Of a stretch of DNA of 64,000 nucleotides, positions 27,188 through 34,313 are shown piece by piece. The stretch lies in contig CP075525.1 of the NCBI GenBank assembly GCA_025808415.1, positions 1,535,501 to 1,599,500 on the forward strand, read 5' to 3'. Each line of letters begins with the position of its first letter. The first letter of the stretch is position 1. This stretch comes from Cyclobacteriaceae bacterium (GTDB lineage Bacteria > Bacteroidota > Bacteroidia > Cytophagales > Cyclobacteriaceae). The notes beneath the pieces were generated by a model. It was not told the origin of the DNA, made no database searches, and was given only the letters and a program-made list of their open reading frames with translations. The translations under genes and the position numbers were made by a program.

Positions 27188-29529
27188 AAGCCCTTAACTT
27201 TTTTCCTGCGGTTGTATAAGAATGAAGAGATCAGCATCAGTACGCCCAGGCTGATCATCACAATGGTTTTACCAATGGTGCTCATGCCGGCCATATCGTA
27301 AACGAATAGCTTAAGTACCGTTATGCCAAAAATTATGATGGCTGTAATACGTATAAATTTCTGGTCTTCTCTTAACCCAAGTATGATCATAAACGAAGCA
27401 TAAATTCCCCAGAGAATGCTCAGGCCCAATTTATCGGTATTGTAAATGCGGCCGAAATCCAGCCAATGGATAAGCTCACTACTTAGCACAATCAGTATAA
27501 CAAGGTGAAATACTATGCGCTCCATTTTTTTAAAATCTTCCCGCACAAAGTCCAGTTGGGTAAAACGATGGTTAAACCAGAGCAAGGGAAGTGTTAACGC
27601 AAATACCACGTAGCGGAATAACAGGTACCAAATGCCGGTTTCAAAATATCCTGAAGGGCGCGGGTTGAGGTAGTTATATCGCAGTTCGCCAAGTTCTTGC
27701 AACCCGGTAACGATGAGCGCGGCAATAACCACATAATTGTAAATAAATGTTGGTACAACGGTTTTTTCAACCTTGCTGTAACGAAGGCATGCGATGGAGA
27801 GTATTATGCCGAGCAGGGCTGAAAAATTAAGCCGCCATAAACTTTTAAAGGAGTTCAGGGTGTAGTCCAGTTCGGGATAGCTGGTTGTTTCGTATGTAAC
27901 CGTTACTGTAGTTTGTGCCATACGCGAATCCCAATAATAACCTATCTCAATGTAGAAGGTACAATACAAAGCCAGTAAAAGAAGGGTTGGTACCCCGTAA
28001 GTAATGACCATTATAAGGTCCTTACTTTTAAAAGGTGCTTCATAACCGGGATAGTTGTTAAGCCAGTGTATGGCATACAAGGCTATGCTTATCCAAATGC
28101 CTGTAAAGAAATGTATGTTCAAGAAGGGGGTGAAGTAAGTATTGTTTTCGGGATTGTATAGGTTAAGTTGGTAAAATGTATCCCAGTCATCCGTCAGGCT
28201 GATGATGGCCAGTACCACAAGGGGATATGACATGAGTTCGTAAGCCTTGATTTTTTTAGAGCGGCCAATCCAAAATAACAACACCGCTTCCGCGGCCCAT
28301 ATCAATGTAACCCAATTTCCCTCCAGTTGCACGGGCACGGCTATGGAAAGGAAGGTAAGTACCAGGCCTGCGATGAAATAGAAGATGTGTTCTGTTTTTT
28401 CCTGGCGTTTGTAAAGCACCAGGCAAACAACGAAGTGCAACAAGGCGTTGAATACGGTAAACATTCCAAGGTGTTGTTCACCATCGTTAACGGAATTAAT
28501 GACCGCGTAGCCAATACCGTAATGGATAAATGAATTGATCAGCAGAAATGCAAGATCCGGGATGGTAAAAGGCTCCTTTTTAATTACTTTGTTGGCGAGC
28601 AGGGCTGAATAAAAAATAATAAAGTAGATGAGCGCAAAGGACAGGGCAATCCAGAAGTGGTTATCGGAATTATAGTCCAACAAATACCACGAAATGTAGA
28701 TTAGCCAGGTAAGCGCAAAAGCGGTATAATGTGTAATCTTCCAACCCTTCAAAAAAGAAAGAACGAGTATACCACTGTTAATGATGGCGATATAAGAAAA
28801 CAGGATCAAAGCTTTTCCCGATCCATCGCTTAACAGAAAAGGAACTGCATAGGCACCGGTTAATCCCAGTAAGGCAATTACCTGCAGGTTATAGTGGTGT
28901 GCTGCCAATACCGTGAACGCGGTAAACAGTACCATGAGAATAAAAGCAGCGACTTGTGGAATGAGTGCATAAAAATCATAAGCCGCGTAGGTGACAAAAT
29001 AAAGCGATGCCATGCCACCACTGAGCAACACGGCACTGAAGTTCCCGTAATCTTTTTTAATCCGTAAAGCCAGGAATAAAAGCCCGGCACCGGCCAGGTA
29101 ACCAAGTATTATACGTGTAAGCGGATTTAATAAATCATGATCAATCGCATACTTAACACCGAAACCAATACCTATCACCAGTATGGCAATACCGATTTTA
29201 TTTAAAAGGTTTGTTCCGATAAACTCTTCCCAGGGTGTCGGTTCTTTTTTTGGTTGCGTTACTGGAGTTTGCTTAAGCTCAGCTTTTGGTTCTGTAACAG
29301 TAGCTAGTACCGGTTCTTTTTCCGGTATGGGTATCGGTTTGGGGGCAGGTGTTTCTTCTTTCGGTTTTGTTTCTGCGGCAAGCGGCCTAACGGGTTTTGA
29401 CAAGCGCGATTGCGCCTGTTCTATTTCCCCGCGCAGTACTTCAATTTCCTTGCTGAGATTGCGTTGGATGGTTTCCAACTGGCTGGCCTTTTCAAGAAGC
29501 TGCTGAAGCTGCTTCAACGGTTCGTCCAT
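27184..29529 (-). CDS. DUF2339 polytopic membrane protein
   Basis: A 781-residue protein. An N-terminal coiled coil (about 1-45) is followed by a Pro/Lys/Glu-rich linker (about 46-100) and roughly 20 hydrophobic helices filling the rest, starting at WEEFIGTNLLNKIGIAILVIG. This is the DUF2339 family, an uncharacterised large inner membrane protein. It is coupled to DUF3999 by a four-base overlap and divergent from the aldehyde dehydrogenase gene. The coiled coil suggests oligomerisation or a cytosolic partner, which is inference. Confidence 0.87.
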   Translation of the reverse strand: MDEPLKQLQQLLEKASQLETIQRNLSKEIEVLRGEIEQAQSRLSKPVRPLAAETKPKEETPAPKPIPIPEKEPVLATVTEPKAELKQTPVTQPKKEPTPWEEFIGTNLLNKIGIAILVIGIGFGVKYAIDHDLLNPLTRIILGYLAGAGLLFLALRIKKDYGNFSAVLLSGGMASLYFVTYAAYDFYALIPQVAAFILMVLFTAFTVLAAHHYNLQVIALLGLTGAYAVPFLLSDGSGKALILFSYIAIINSGILVLSFLKGWKITHYTAFALTWLIYISWYLLDYNSDNHFWIALSFALIYFIIFYSALLANKVIKKEPFTIPDLAFLLINSFIHYGIGYAVINSVNDGEQHLGMFTVFNALLHFVVCLVLYKRQEKTEHIFYFIAGLVLTFLSIAVPVQLEGNWVTLIWAAEAVLLFWIGRSKKIKAYELMSYPLVVLAIISLTDDWDTFYQLNLYNPENNTYFTPFLNIHFFTGIWISIALYAIHWLNNYPGYEAPFKSKDLIMVITYGVPTLLLLALYCTFYIEIGYYWDSRMAQTTVTVTYETTSYPELDYTLNSFKSLWRLNFSALLGIILSIACLRYSKVEKTVVPTFIYNYVVIAALIVTGLQELGELRYNYLNPRPSGYFETGIWYLLFRYVVFALTLPLLWFNHRFTQLDFVREDFKKMERIVFHLVILIVLSSELIHWLDFGRIYNTDKLGLSILWGIYASFMIILGLREDQKFIRITAIIIFGITVLKLFVYDMAGMSTIGKTIVMISLGVLMLISSFLYNRRKKVKGL

Positions 29530-29597
29530 AGGGAACGGTTTTGTTTCTGAAGTATACGAAATGTTCTGTATTTTGTCTTGAATTCAACCACACTTTT

Positions 29598-31076
29598 ATG
29601 GCTTTTAAGGATGCTTCCCAGGCAGAAATTGACGTAGCCGTGCGCGATGCTTTTTTTACCTTTCAATCGTTTAAGAACCTTCCTTCAACAAAGCGTGCCG
29701 CGTTGCTTCGTTCAATGGCGCAAGAAATTGACGGCCTTGGGCAGGAACTGGTGAAAACAGCCATGGAAGAAACTGAGTTGCCGGAGGCGCGGATTATTGC
29801 TGAACGTGCACGCACCACAGGCCACCTGAAAATGTTCGCTGATTATATTGAAGAAGGTTCCTGGGTGGAAGCACGCATTGACACAGCAAAACCCGATCGC
29901 GCACCGGTACCAAAACCTGATCTTCGTAAAATGCTTATGCCCATTGGCCCGGTGGTTGTATTTGGTGCTGCTAATTTTCCGTTGGCCTATTCCACTGCAG
30001 GGGGCGACACGGCATCTGCCCTGGCAGCCGGTTGTACTGTGCTGGTGAAGGCACATCCTGCCCATGCAAAAACTTCACAATTGGTTGCTGATGCGATTGA
30101 TCGGGCAACATATGTGAACGGGGTACCTAAAGGAGTGTTTCAACATGTACATGGAGCAGGCTTTGAGGTTGGCCAGGCATTGGTCAAGCATCCGCTAACA
30201 AAGGCCGTTGGATTTACCGGATCGTTTGCAGGCGGGAAAGCATTATTTGATTTAGCGAACCAGCGTGAAGAACCTATTCCTGTTTTTGCAGAGATGAGCA
30301 GCATTAACCCGGTGGTTTTGTTGCCGCAAAGCCTGAAGAAAAATTTTGCTGATACGGCCACAAAGCTGGCGGCATCCATGGTTACCGGTGTAGGTCAGTT
30401 TTGCACTAACCCGGGATTGGTTATTGCTATTGAACACGATGGATTGCAGGATTTTATAAATGCCTTGGCTGAAAAAATTGTTGCCCAACACCCGGAAACT
30501 ATGCTGCATGACGGCATTGCAGAAAATTATGCGAAGAAACTTCGGCAGGCATTAAGCCAGAAAGGCGTAAGCATTGAAGCGGAAGCATCAGGTATGCCCG
30601 GCAAACGTCAAGGCAAAGCAATTGTGGCATCAGCATCGGCATCAACATTTATGAGCAATCCCCTTTTAGCAGAAGAAGTGTTCGGGCCCTTTTCATTACT
30701 GATACGGTGTGCAGACCGGAATGAATTGCATACGGTGATTTCAAAACTACACGGACAGTTAACAGCAACCATGATTGGTGAAGAATCGGAATTGATTGAA
30801 TACCAGAGTTGCTTTCGTACCCTGCAGGAGAAAGCCGGAAGGGTAATTATCAACGGAGTACCGACTGGTGTTGAAGTTTGTCCTGCTATGCAACATGGAG
30901 GCCCCTTCCCATCCACCACCGATTCGCGCTTTACATCCGTGGGTACCGATGCCATAAAACGTTTTGCCCGGCCGGTGGCCTTTCAAAATTGTCCTGAGGC
31001 ATTGCTTCCGAATGAATTGAAGGAGAAAAATCCGCAAAACATCTGGCGCATGTACAACGGAGAATGGAAAAAGTAA
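29598..31076 (+). CDS. Aldehyde dehydrogenase (NADP+), alpha-ketoglutaric semialdehyde type
   Basis: A 492-residue ALDH superfamily enzyme. Present are the cofactor-binding FGAANFPLAYSTAGGDTASA, GFTGSFAGGKAL, the catalytic Glu in FAEMSSINPVV and the catalytic Cys in GVGQFCTNPG. The sequence style (KAHPAHAKTSQLV, VEVCPAMQHGGPFPST) is that of the 2,5-dioxopentanoate dehydrogenase subgroup, which oxidises alpha-ketoglutaric semialdehyde in hydroxyproline or uronate breakdown. No such pathway genes are near, so the substrate is inferred. The ATG at 29598 (MAFKDAS) fits the family; an upstream TTG at 29541 would add 19 unlikely residues. Confidence 0.9.
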   Translation: MAFKDASQAEIDVAVRDAFFTFQSFKNLPSTKRAALLRSMAQEIDGLGQELVKTAMEETELPEARIIAERARTTGHLKMFADYIEEGSWVEARIDTAKPDRAPVPKPDLRKMLMPIGPVVVFGAANFPLAYSTAGGDTASALAAGCTVLVKAHPAHAKTSQLVADAIDRATYVNGVPKGVFQHVHGAGFEVGQALVKHPLTKAVGFTGSFAGGKALFDLANQREEPIPVFAEMSSINPVVLLPQSLKKNFADTATKLAASMVTGVGQFCTNPGLVIAIEHDGLQDFINALAEKIVAQHPETMLHDGIAENYAKKLRQALSQKGVSIEAEASGMPGKRQGKAIVASASASTFMSNPLLAEEVFGPFSLLIRCADRNELHTVISKLHGQLTATMIGEESELIEYQSCFRTLQEKAGRVIINGVPTGVEVCPAMQHGGPFPSTTDSRFTSVGTDAIKRFARPVAFQNCPEALLPNELKEKNPQNIWRMYNGEWKK

Positions 31077-31077
31077 T

Positions 31078-31109
31078 CCAAAAAAAAGCCCCGACAGTTG
31101 TCAGGGCTT
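31078..31109 (-). terminator. Terminator of the RRM gene
   Basis: An 11-base stem (31086-31096 with 31099-31109, one G-U pair in the minus-strand RNA) is followed on the minus strand by an eight-base T-tract. It ends the RRM transcript and may also stop the convergent dehydrogenase transcript. Confidence 0.75.
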
Positions 31110-31133
31110 GGTATGGTTTCATATCCGGTAATC

Positions 31134-31448
31134 TTAATACTGATCGCGATTAAAATTTTTCCTGAAGCCGCCACCGCCACGGTTGCCGCCACCGCGCGGT
31201 GCATCGGTACGCGGACGAGCTTCGTTAACCACCAGGTTCTTGCCCATAAAGTCAGCACCATTAAGTGATGAAATGGCTTGTTGGGCTGCTGAGTCATCAT
31301 TCATTTCAACAAAGCCGAAACCACGGCTGCGTTGTGTAAACTTGTCCATGATGATTTTAGCGGAGCTAACTTCACCATACTCTTCGAATAACCCCTTCAA
31401 TTCTGCTTCCGTTGCTTTAAAAGGGATGTTGGCAACATAAATGTTCAT
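31134..31448 (-). CDS. RRM-domain RNA-binding protein
   Basis: A 104-residue single-RRM protein of the cold-inducible bacterial Rbp type. RNP2 is IYVANI at the N-terminus and RNP1 is RGFGFVEM at about 43-50. The tail is Arg/Gly-rich (PRGGGNRGGGGFRK), a feature seen in cyanobacterial and Bacteroidota relatives. It binds RNA, probably as a chaperone in cold or stress. The upstream region (31449-31600) has no gene and may hold a long leader. Confidence 0.92.
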   Translation of the reverse strand: MNIYVANIPFKATEAELKGLFEEYGEVSSAKIIMDKFTQRSRGFGFVEMNDDSAAQQAISSLNGADFMGKNLVVNEARPRTDAPRGGGNRGGGGFRKNFNRDQY

Positions 31449-31603
31449 TTGTTTTTACTGATAAAGTGAATAATTAAAATTTTAACTGATGGTCCCGCCT
31501 GAAACTCAAATGCGGTTAAACATGAAGGGCTTCAACGAAAGAATGATCAATTAACCTTGTAAAGGTAGAAAAATAGTTCAAAGTTCCATGGAGGGGCTAA
31601 AAC

Positions 31604-32029
31604 TTAACTGGTATGATCGACTACAATTACCCATTTACCATTGATTTTTCGCCACAAAAGGGTGAAATGCCCGCCCGGTTCATCGGTTGTGCGTTTCAAG
31701 TGCCAACGGCCGATCATGTAAGCCGAGGTATTGGAAAGCATTTCAAGTGAAAGGATGGTAAAGGTTAACGTACCCATGGCTTCGGGTGTAGGGTAACCTT
31801 TCTTGTAATTGTCGAACGTGGTTTGCCAACCGTAATGGATGCCCTGGCGGCCAATAAATTTTAGGCTATCGGATTTCCAATAACCCTGCATAAAACTTTC
31901 GATGTCGGCCCGGTTCCAGGCTTCCTGCTGCAGGTGCATTACCTTCCGTATGGCGGCTTCTTCCTGAGGGAAACGTTGGGCAGCAAGCGCTAGCGGTAAA
32001 AGACAAAATATCAATAACCACTTAAACAT
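31604..32029 (-). CDS. Secreted SnoaL/DUF4440-like protein
   Basis: A 141-residue exported protein with a signal peptide (FKWLLIFCLLPLALAAQ) and the cone-shaped NTF2-like fold pattern of DUF4440/SnoaL-like proteins (AIRKVMHLQQEAWNRADIESFMQGYW, WRKINGKWVIVVDHTS). Members bind small molecules or act as isomerase-like domains; the function here is unknown. The ATG at 32029 is used. It follows the FKBP gene on the same strand after 14 bases, so they probably share a transcript. Confidence 0.82.
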   Translation of the reverse strand: MFKWLLIFCLLPLALAAQRFPQEEAAIRKVMHLQQEAWNRADIESFMQGYWKSDSLKFIGRQGIHYGWQTTFDNYKKGYPTPEAMGTLTFTILSLEMLSNTSAYMIGRWHLKRTTDEPGGHFTLLWRKINGKWVIVVDHTS

Positions 32030-32043
32030 ATGAAGCTTGTGGA

Positions 32044-32526
32044 TCAATGATGGTGGTGTCCCCCCGGGCCATGCACATGCCCGTGTTCCAGTTCATCTTC
32101 TGTAGCTTGTCGCACATCCATCACTTCAACAGCGAAGTTTAACCCAACCCCGGCAAGCGGATGGTTACCGTCAACGGTAACACTATCCAAGCTAACTTCG
32201 GTTACGGTTACCACTTGTGCTCCATTGCTGGTTTGTGCCTGGAACTGCATGCCTGGCCTCACTTCCTGATCACCAAATGCGGTGCGTGGTACTTTTTGTA
32301 TAAGGGCATTGTTGCGTACACCGTATCCTTTTTCCGGAGCCACTTTGATATCCAGTTTGTCGCCCTTCAGTTTACCTTCCAGCCCTTCTTCCATTCCTGG
32401 TATCAGGTTACCGATACCCTGTATGTAGAACAACGGGTCTTTGCCCTCACTTGAATCCAGTACATTACCTTGGTCATCGCGAAGCGTATAATGGATTGAG
32501 ACAACCGTGTTTTTTGCGATTTGCAT
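32044..32526 (-). CDS. FKBP-type peptidyl-prolyl isomerase, SlyD-like
   Basis: A 160-residue SlyD-type isomerase and chaperone. It has the FKBP start VVSIHYTLRDDQG, the chaperone insert (IF-domain, about 65-130) and GNHPLAG, closing with a metal-binding His-rich tail (HGHVHGPGGHHHH), as in E. coli SlyD, where the tail binds nickel. The ATG at 32526 (MQIAKNT) is preferred to an upstream in-frame start at 32550. It lies upstream of the SnoaL-like gene and downstream of the beta-lactamase on the same strand. Confidence 0.92.
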   Translation of the reverse strand: MQIAKNTVVSIHYTLRDDQGNVLDSSEGKDPLFYIQGIGNLIPGMEEGLEGKLKGDKLDIKVAPEKGYGVRNNALIQKVPRTAFGDQEVRPGMQFQAQTSNGAQVVTVTEVSLDSVTVDGNHPLAGVGLNFAVEVMDVRQATEDELEHGHVHGPGGHHHH

Positions 32527-32643
32527 GTGTTTTGGTGTTAGATGGAACAAACTGGAGGCAGGAAAGATGCGCTAGGGCAATAAACTGACTCGCTTTAGTT
32601 GGGGTAAAGGTAAACTAATTTTGATTGAGATAATGGGTTCAAT

Positions 32644-33426
32644 TTATTGTTGTTCAAAAAGGGTTATGGTATAATCCAGTAGCGCAGCATCACCGCTATT
32701 ACCATGCCCGGGAATAACAACTTTTAGAGTTGGAAAGTATTTTTTTAGCCTCAAAATCGTCTCCGGCCATTCGGTTACGGTGGCATCCGCCAGGTTCCCT
32801 TTTGTTGCCCCCAGTGTTTTAACCAGGCACCCACCGAACAATACGCCATCGTGAGGAACATAGGCAACAACATTATCACTTGTGTGCCCTTTGCCAAAGT
32901 AACGGATTAATACCGGAGCACTCCCGGCTACCAGATTTAAGCTATCCGTAAACGAGATAAATGAGGTAGTCAGGTGATGACCTTTGTTCGCTAATAAAGA
33001 AATAGTTTGGCTTGAAGCGTAGGCAATAATTTTATTGCGGATAAATGTTTCTATCCCGCCAATGCAATCATCGTGAAAATGAGTAGGTACTATGCCTATG
33101 ATTTTGCAGCGAACCTTTTTGGTTAAAAAATCGATCAATTCAATTGAACTTTCGTTGTCGGCAGGAGTGTCAAAAATTATTGCTTCTCCATCCTGAAGCA
33201 CAATCATGCCATTGCAATCAACCCGGCCAAAGTCGTTCGTGCTTAAATATGAAATATGCTGGTACACATGATCAGACAATTTCAGTATTTCCAGCTTACC
33301 TGACTTGTAGACGGTTTGCACATTCTTTTCCAATGCAGGTAAGGCCAACGGTTGCTGTTCGTAAGTCTTGCTTTTACAGCACCAAAGGCAAAAACAAAGA
33401 CAGGATACCAAAAAGCTTATTTTCAT
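32644..33426 (-). CDS. Subclass B1 metallo-beta-lactamase
   Basis: A 260-residue zinc beta-lactamase with all B1 ligands in place: His116, His118 and Asp120 in THFHDD, His181 in GKGHTSDN, Cys200 in FGGCLVK and His241 in PGHGNSGD. The substrate-contact Lys203 and Asn211 of B1 enzymes are also present. The N-terminus is a signal peptide rich in Cys (SCLCFCLWCC), so it may be secreted or lipidated. Family knowledge suggests beta-lactam, including carbapenem, hydrolysis, and chromosomal B1 genes are known in environmental Bacteroidota. There are no mobile-element genes on either side except the GIY-YIG cassette 118 bases away. Confidence 0.88.
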   Translation of the reverse strand: MKISFLVSCLCFCLWCCKSKTYEQQPLALPALEKNVQTVYKSGKLEILKLSDHVYQHISYLSTNDFGRVDCNGMIVLQDGEAIIFDTPADNESSIELIDFLTKKVRCKIIGIVPTHFHDDCIGGIETFIRNKIIAYASSQTISLLANKGHHLTTSFISFTDSLNLVAGSAPVLIRYFGKGHTSDNVVAYVPHDGVLFGGCLVKTLGATKGNLADATVTEWPETILRLKKYFPTLKVVIPGHGNSGDAALLDYTITLFEQQ

Positions 33427-33478
33427 TGCAAATTGTTGATGTGAAGAAAGATGATTTGGTAGACTAAAAGAAAAAATG

Positions 33479-33522
33479 AGCCCCAGAAATTTTTCTGGGG
33501 CTTAGTACCCGGAGCCGGAGTC
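33479..33522. repeat. Distal copy of tRNA-Leu 3' end plus terminator
   Basis: The 44 bases 33479-33522 are identical to 33807-33850, which hold the terminator and 3' end of the tRNA-Leu gene. The hairpin of this copy (33479-33489 with 33492-33502) is followed on the minus strand by the T-rich CATTTTTT, so this is probably the original terminator of the tRNA. The match resumes for 13 bases at 33557-33569 after a 34-base insert. Confidence 0.9.
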
Positions 33523-33556
33523 CCCGCCTGACGGCTGACGCAGTCAGTCGGGCAGG
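33523..33556. repeat. 34-base imperfect palindrome inside the displaced tRNA fragment
   Basis: This insert interrupts the second copy of the tRNA-Leu 3' end exactly between GGAGTC and GAACCGG. It can fold: a central TGAC/GTCA stem over a 3-base loop and an outer stem (CCCGCCTGAC with GTCGGGCAGG, one mismatch, one G-U), with a 3-base bulge. No second copy was seen in the window. It supplies the TGA stop of the GIY-YIG gene. Confidence 0.75.
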
Positions 33557-33804
33557 GAACCGGCACAGTTTTGATCGAGGAATTTTCTTCCGGCAGCAGA
33601 CTTTAAATACTTCTCTCTTTTTCTTGCTGCCTCAGTTGAGGGATGATTTTCGGTGTAAATTATAACCCAAGGCATATGCCCAGAGGTGAATTTTGATTTT
33701 CCTGAATTATGTTGCTGTAAACGATGGGTAAGATTTTGTGTCATGCCCACATATCGCTTGTTTGATTTTAAACTTCGTAAAACGTAGACTGTCCACATCA
33801 TCAT
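33544..33804 (-). CDS. GIY-YIG nuclease-domain protein inserted at tRNA-Leu
   Basis: An 86-residue protein made almost entirely of one GIY-YIG domain. The motif pair appears as VYVLRS and YVGMT, followed by the Arg-bearing HRLQQHN and a Glu in REKYLK. It starts at one of three consecutive ATG codons (33804, 33801, 33798), two bases beyond the tRNA-Leu terminator hairpin, so it is likely expressed by read-through. The last residues CAGSLPD are encoded by the displaced tRNA T-arm sequence and the palindrome, which also gives the stop. The gene with one flank forms a 328-base repeat unit. Relatives of this size (UPF0213-type) are widespread in Bacteroidota; their role is unknown. Confidence 0.88.
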   Translation of the reverse strand: MMMWTVYVLRSLKSNKRYVGMTQNLTHRLQQHNSGKSKFTSGHMPWVIIYTENHPSTEAARKREKYLKSAAGRKFLDQNCAGSLPD

Positions 33805-33805
33805 A

Positions 33806-33831
33806 AAGCCCCAGAAATTTTTCTGGGGCTT
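33806..33831 (-). terminator. Terminator hairpin directly behind tRNA-Leu
   Basis: A perfect 12-base stem (33806-33817 with 33820-33831) lies two bases past the tRNA 3' end. Only three T residues follow before the GIY-YIG start codon, so it is a weaker terminator than the distal copy at 33479-33502 and may allow read-through. Confidence 0.65.
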
Positions 33832-33850
33832 AGTACCCGGAGCCGGAGTC
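33807..33850. repeat. Proximal copy of the 44-base tRNA-Leu repeat
   Basis: Identical to 33479-33522 and containing the terminator plus the 3' strand of the acceptor stem and part of the T arm of tRNA-Leu. The two copies are 328 bases apart and enclose the GIY-YIG gene. Confidence 0.9.
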
Positions 33851-33917
33851 GAACCGGCACAGTATCGCTACCATTGGTGTTTGAGACCAACGCGTCTACC
33901 AATTCCGCCATCCGGGC
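33834..33917 (-). tRNA. tRNA-Leu (CAA anticodon)
   Basis: The minus strand folds into an 84-base class II tRNA. The acceptor GCCCGGA pairs with TCCGGGT (terminal G-U pair), the D loop contains GGTAGACGC, the anticodon stem-loop is TTGGT-CTCAAAC-ACCAA with anticodon CAA, a long variable arm follows, and the T arm contains GGTTCGACTCC. The discriminator is A; CCA is not encoded. The tRNA is whole despite the cassette inserted at its 3' side. Confidence 0.96.
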
Positions 33918-33983
33918 TTTTATTGGAATTGCAGGTCACTTTATCGGGCTGCAAATATGAACAAAGTTTAACGTTCGCACAAT

Positions 33984-34277
33984 TTACAGTTCAATAAATT
34001 TCTGCAACGAAAATGCCTGCGATCGTTCTGCAAAAAGGTTTTTTACACGTCCCCAAACATTGCCAAAAAGTTCTGATTTCCGGTAGCGTTCCAGGCTTTC
34101 GGCATCGTGCCAGTGGCTTAAGGTCGTGTAGGTATTGGGGGTGTCAAAATCTTTCAGCAACTGCAGGTGGGTGCAGCCTTCAAAGTTCCGGATGGCTTCT
34201 TTATTGGCATTGAAAATCTGGAGGAATTCATCCACGCCAGCGTCAGTAAAATGCATGCGCACAATCCTGATCAGCAT
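33984..34277 (-). CDS. ABM-family monooxygenase-like protein
   Basis: A 97-residue antibiotic-biosynthesis-monooxygenase (ABM) fold protein: MLIRIVRMHF strand, helix to NFEGCTHLQLLKD, then SHWHDAESLERYR with the typical W-x-D/S-x-E pattern. Family members act as cofactor-free oxygenases or heme-degrading enzymes, or have no known role; the substrate cannot be told. It is 36 bases upstream of nothing on its strand except tRNA-Leu and follows the SAM hydrolase gene, with which it may be co-transcribed. Confidence 0.85.
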   Translation of the reverse strand: MLIRIVRMHFTDAGVDEFLQIFNANKEAIRNFEGCTHLQLLKDFDTPNTYTTLSHWHDAESLERYRKSELFGNVWGRVKNLFAERSQAFSLQKFIEL

Positions 34278-34313
34278 AAACTAAAATTATGATTCATGTA
34301 AAATGTTTGCAGG

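Noticed and set aside
33479..33850. Possible insertion sequence at tRNA-Leu
   Set aside because: There is no transposase or terminal inverted repeat; the flanking repeats are tRNA 3' end copies and the only gene is a GIY-YIG protein.
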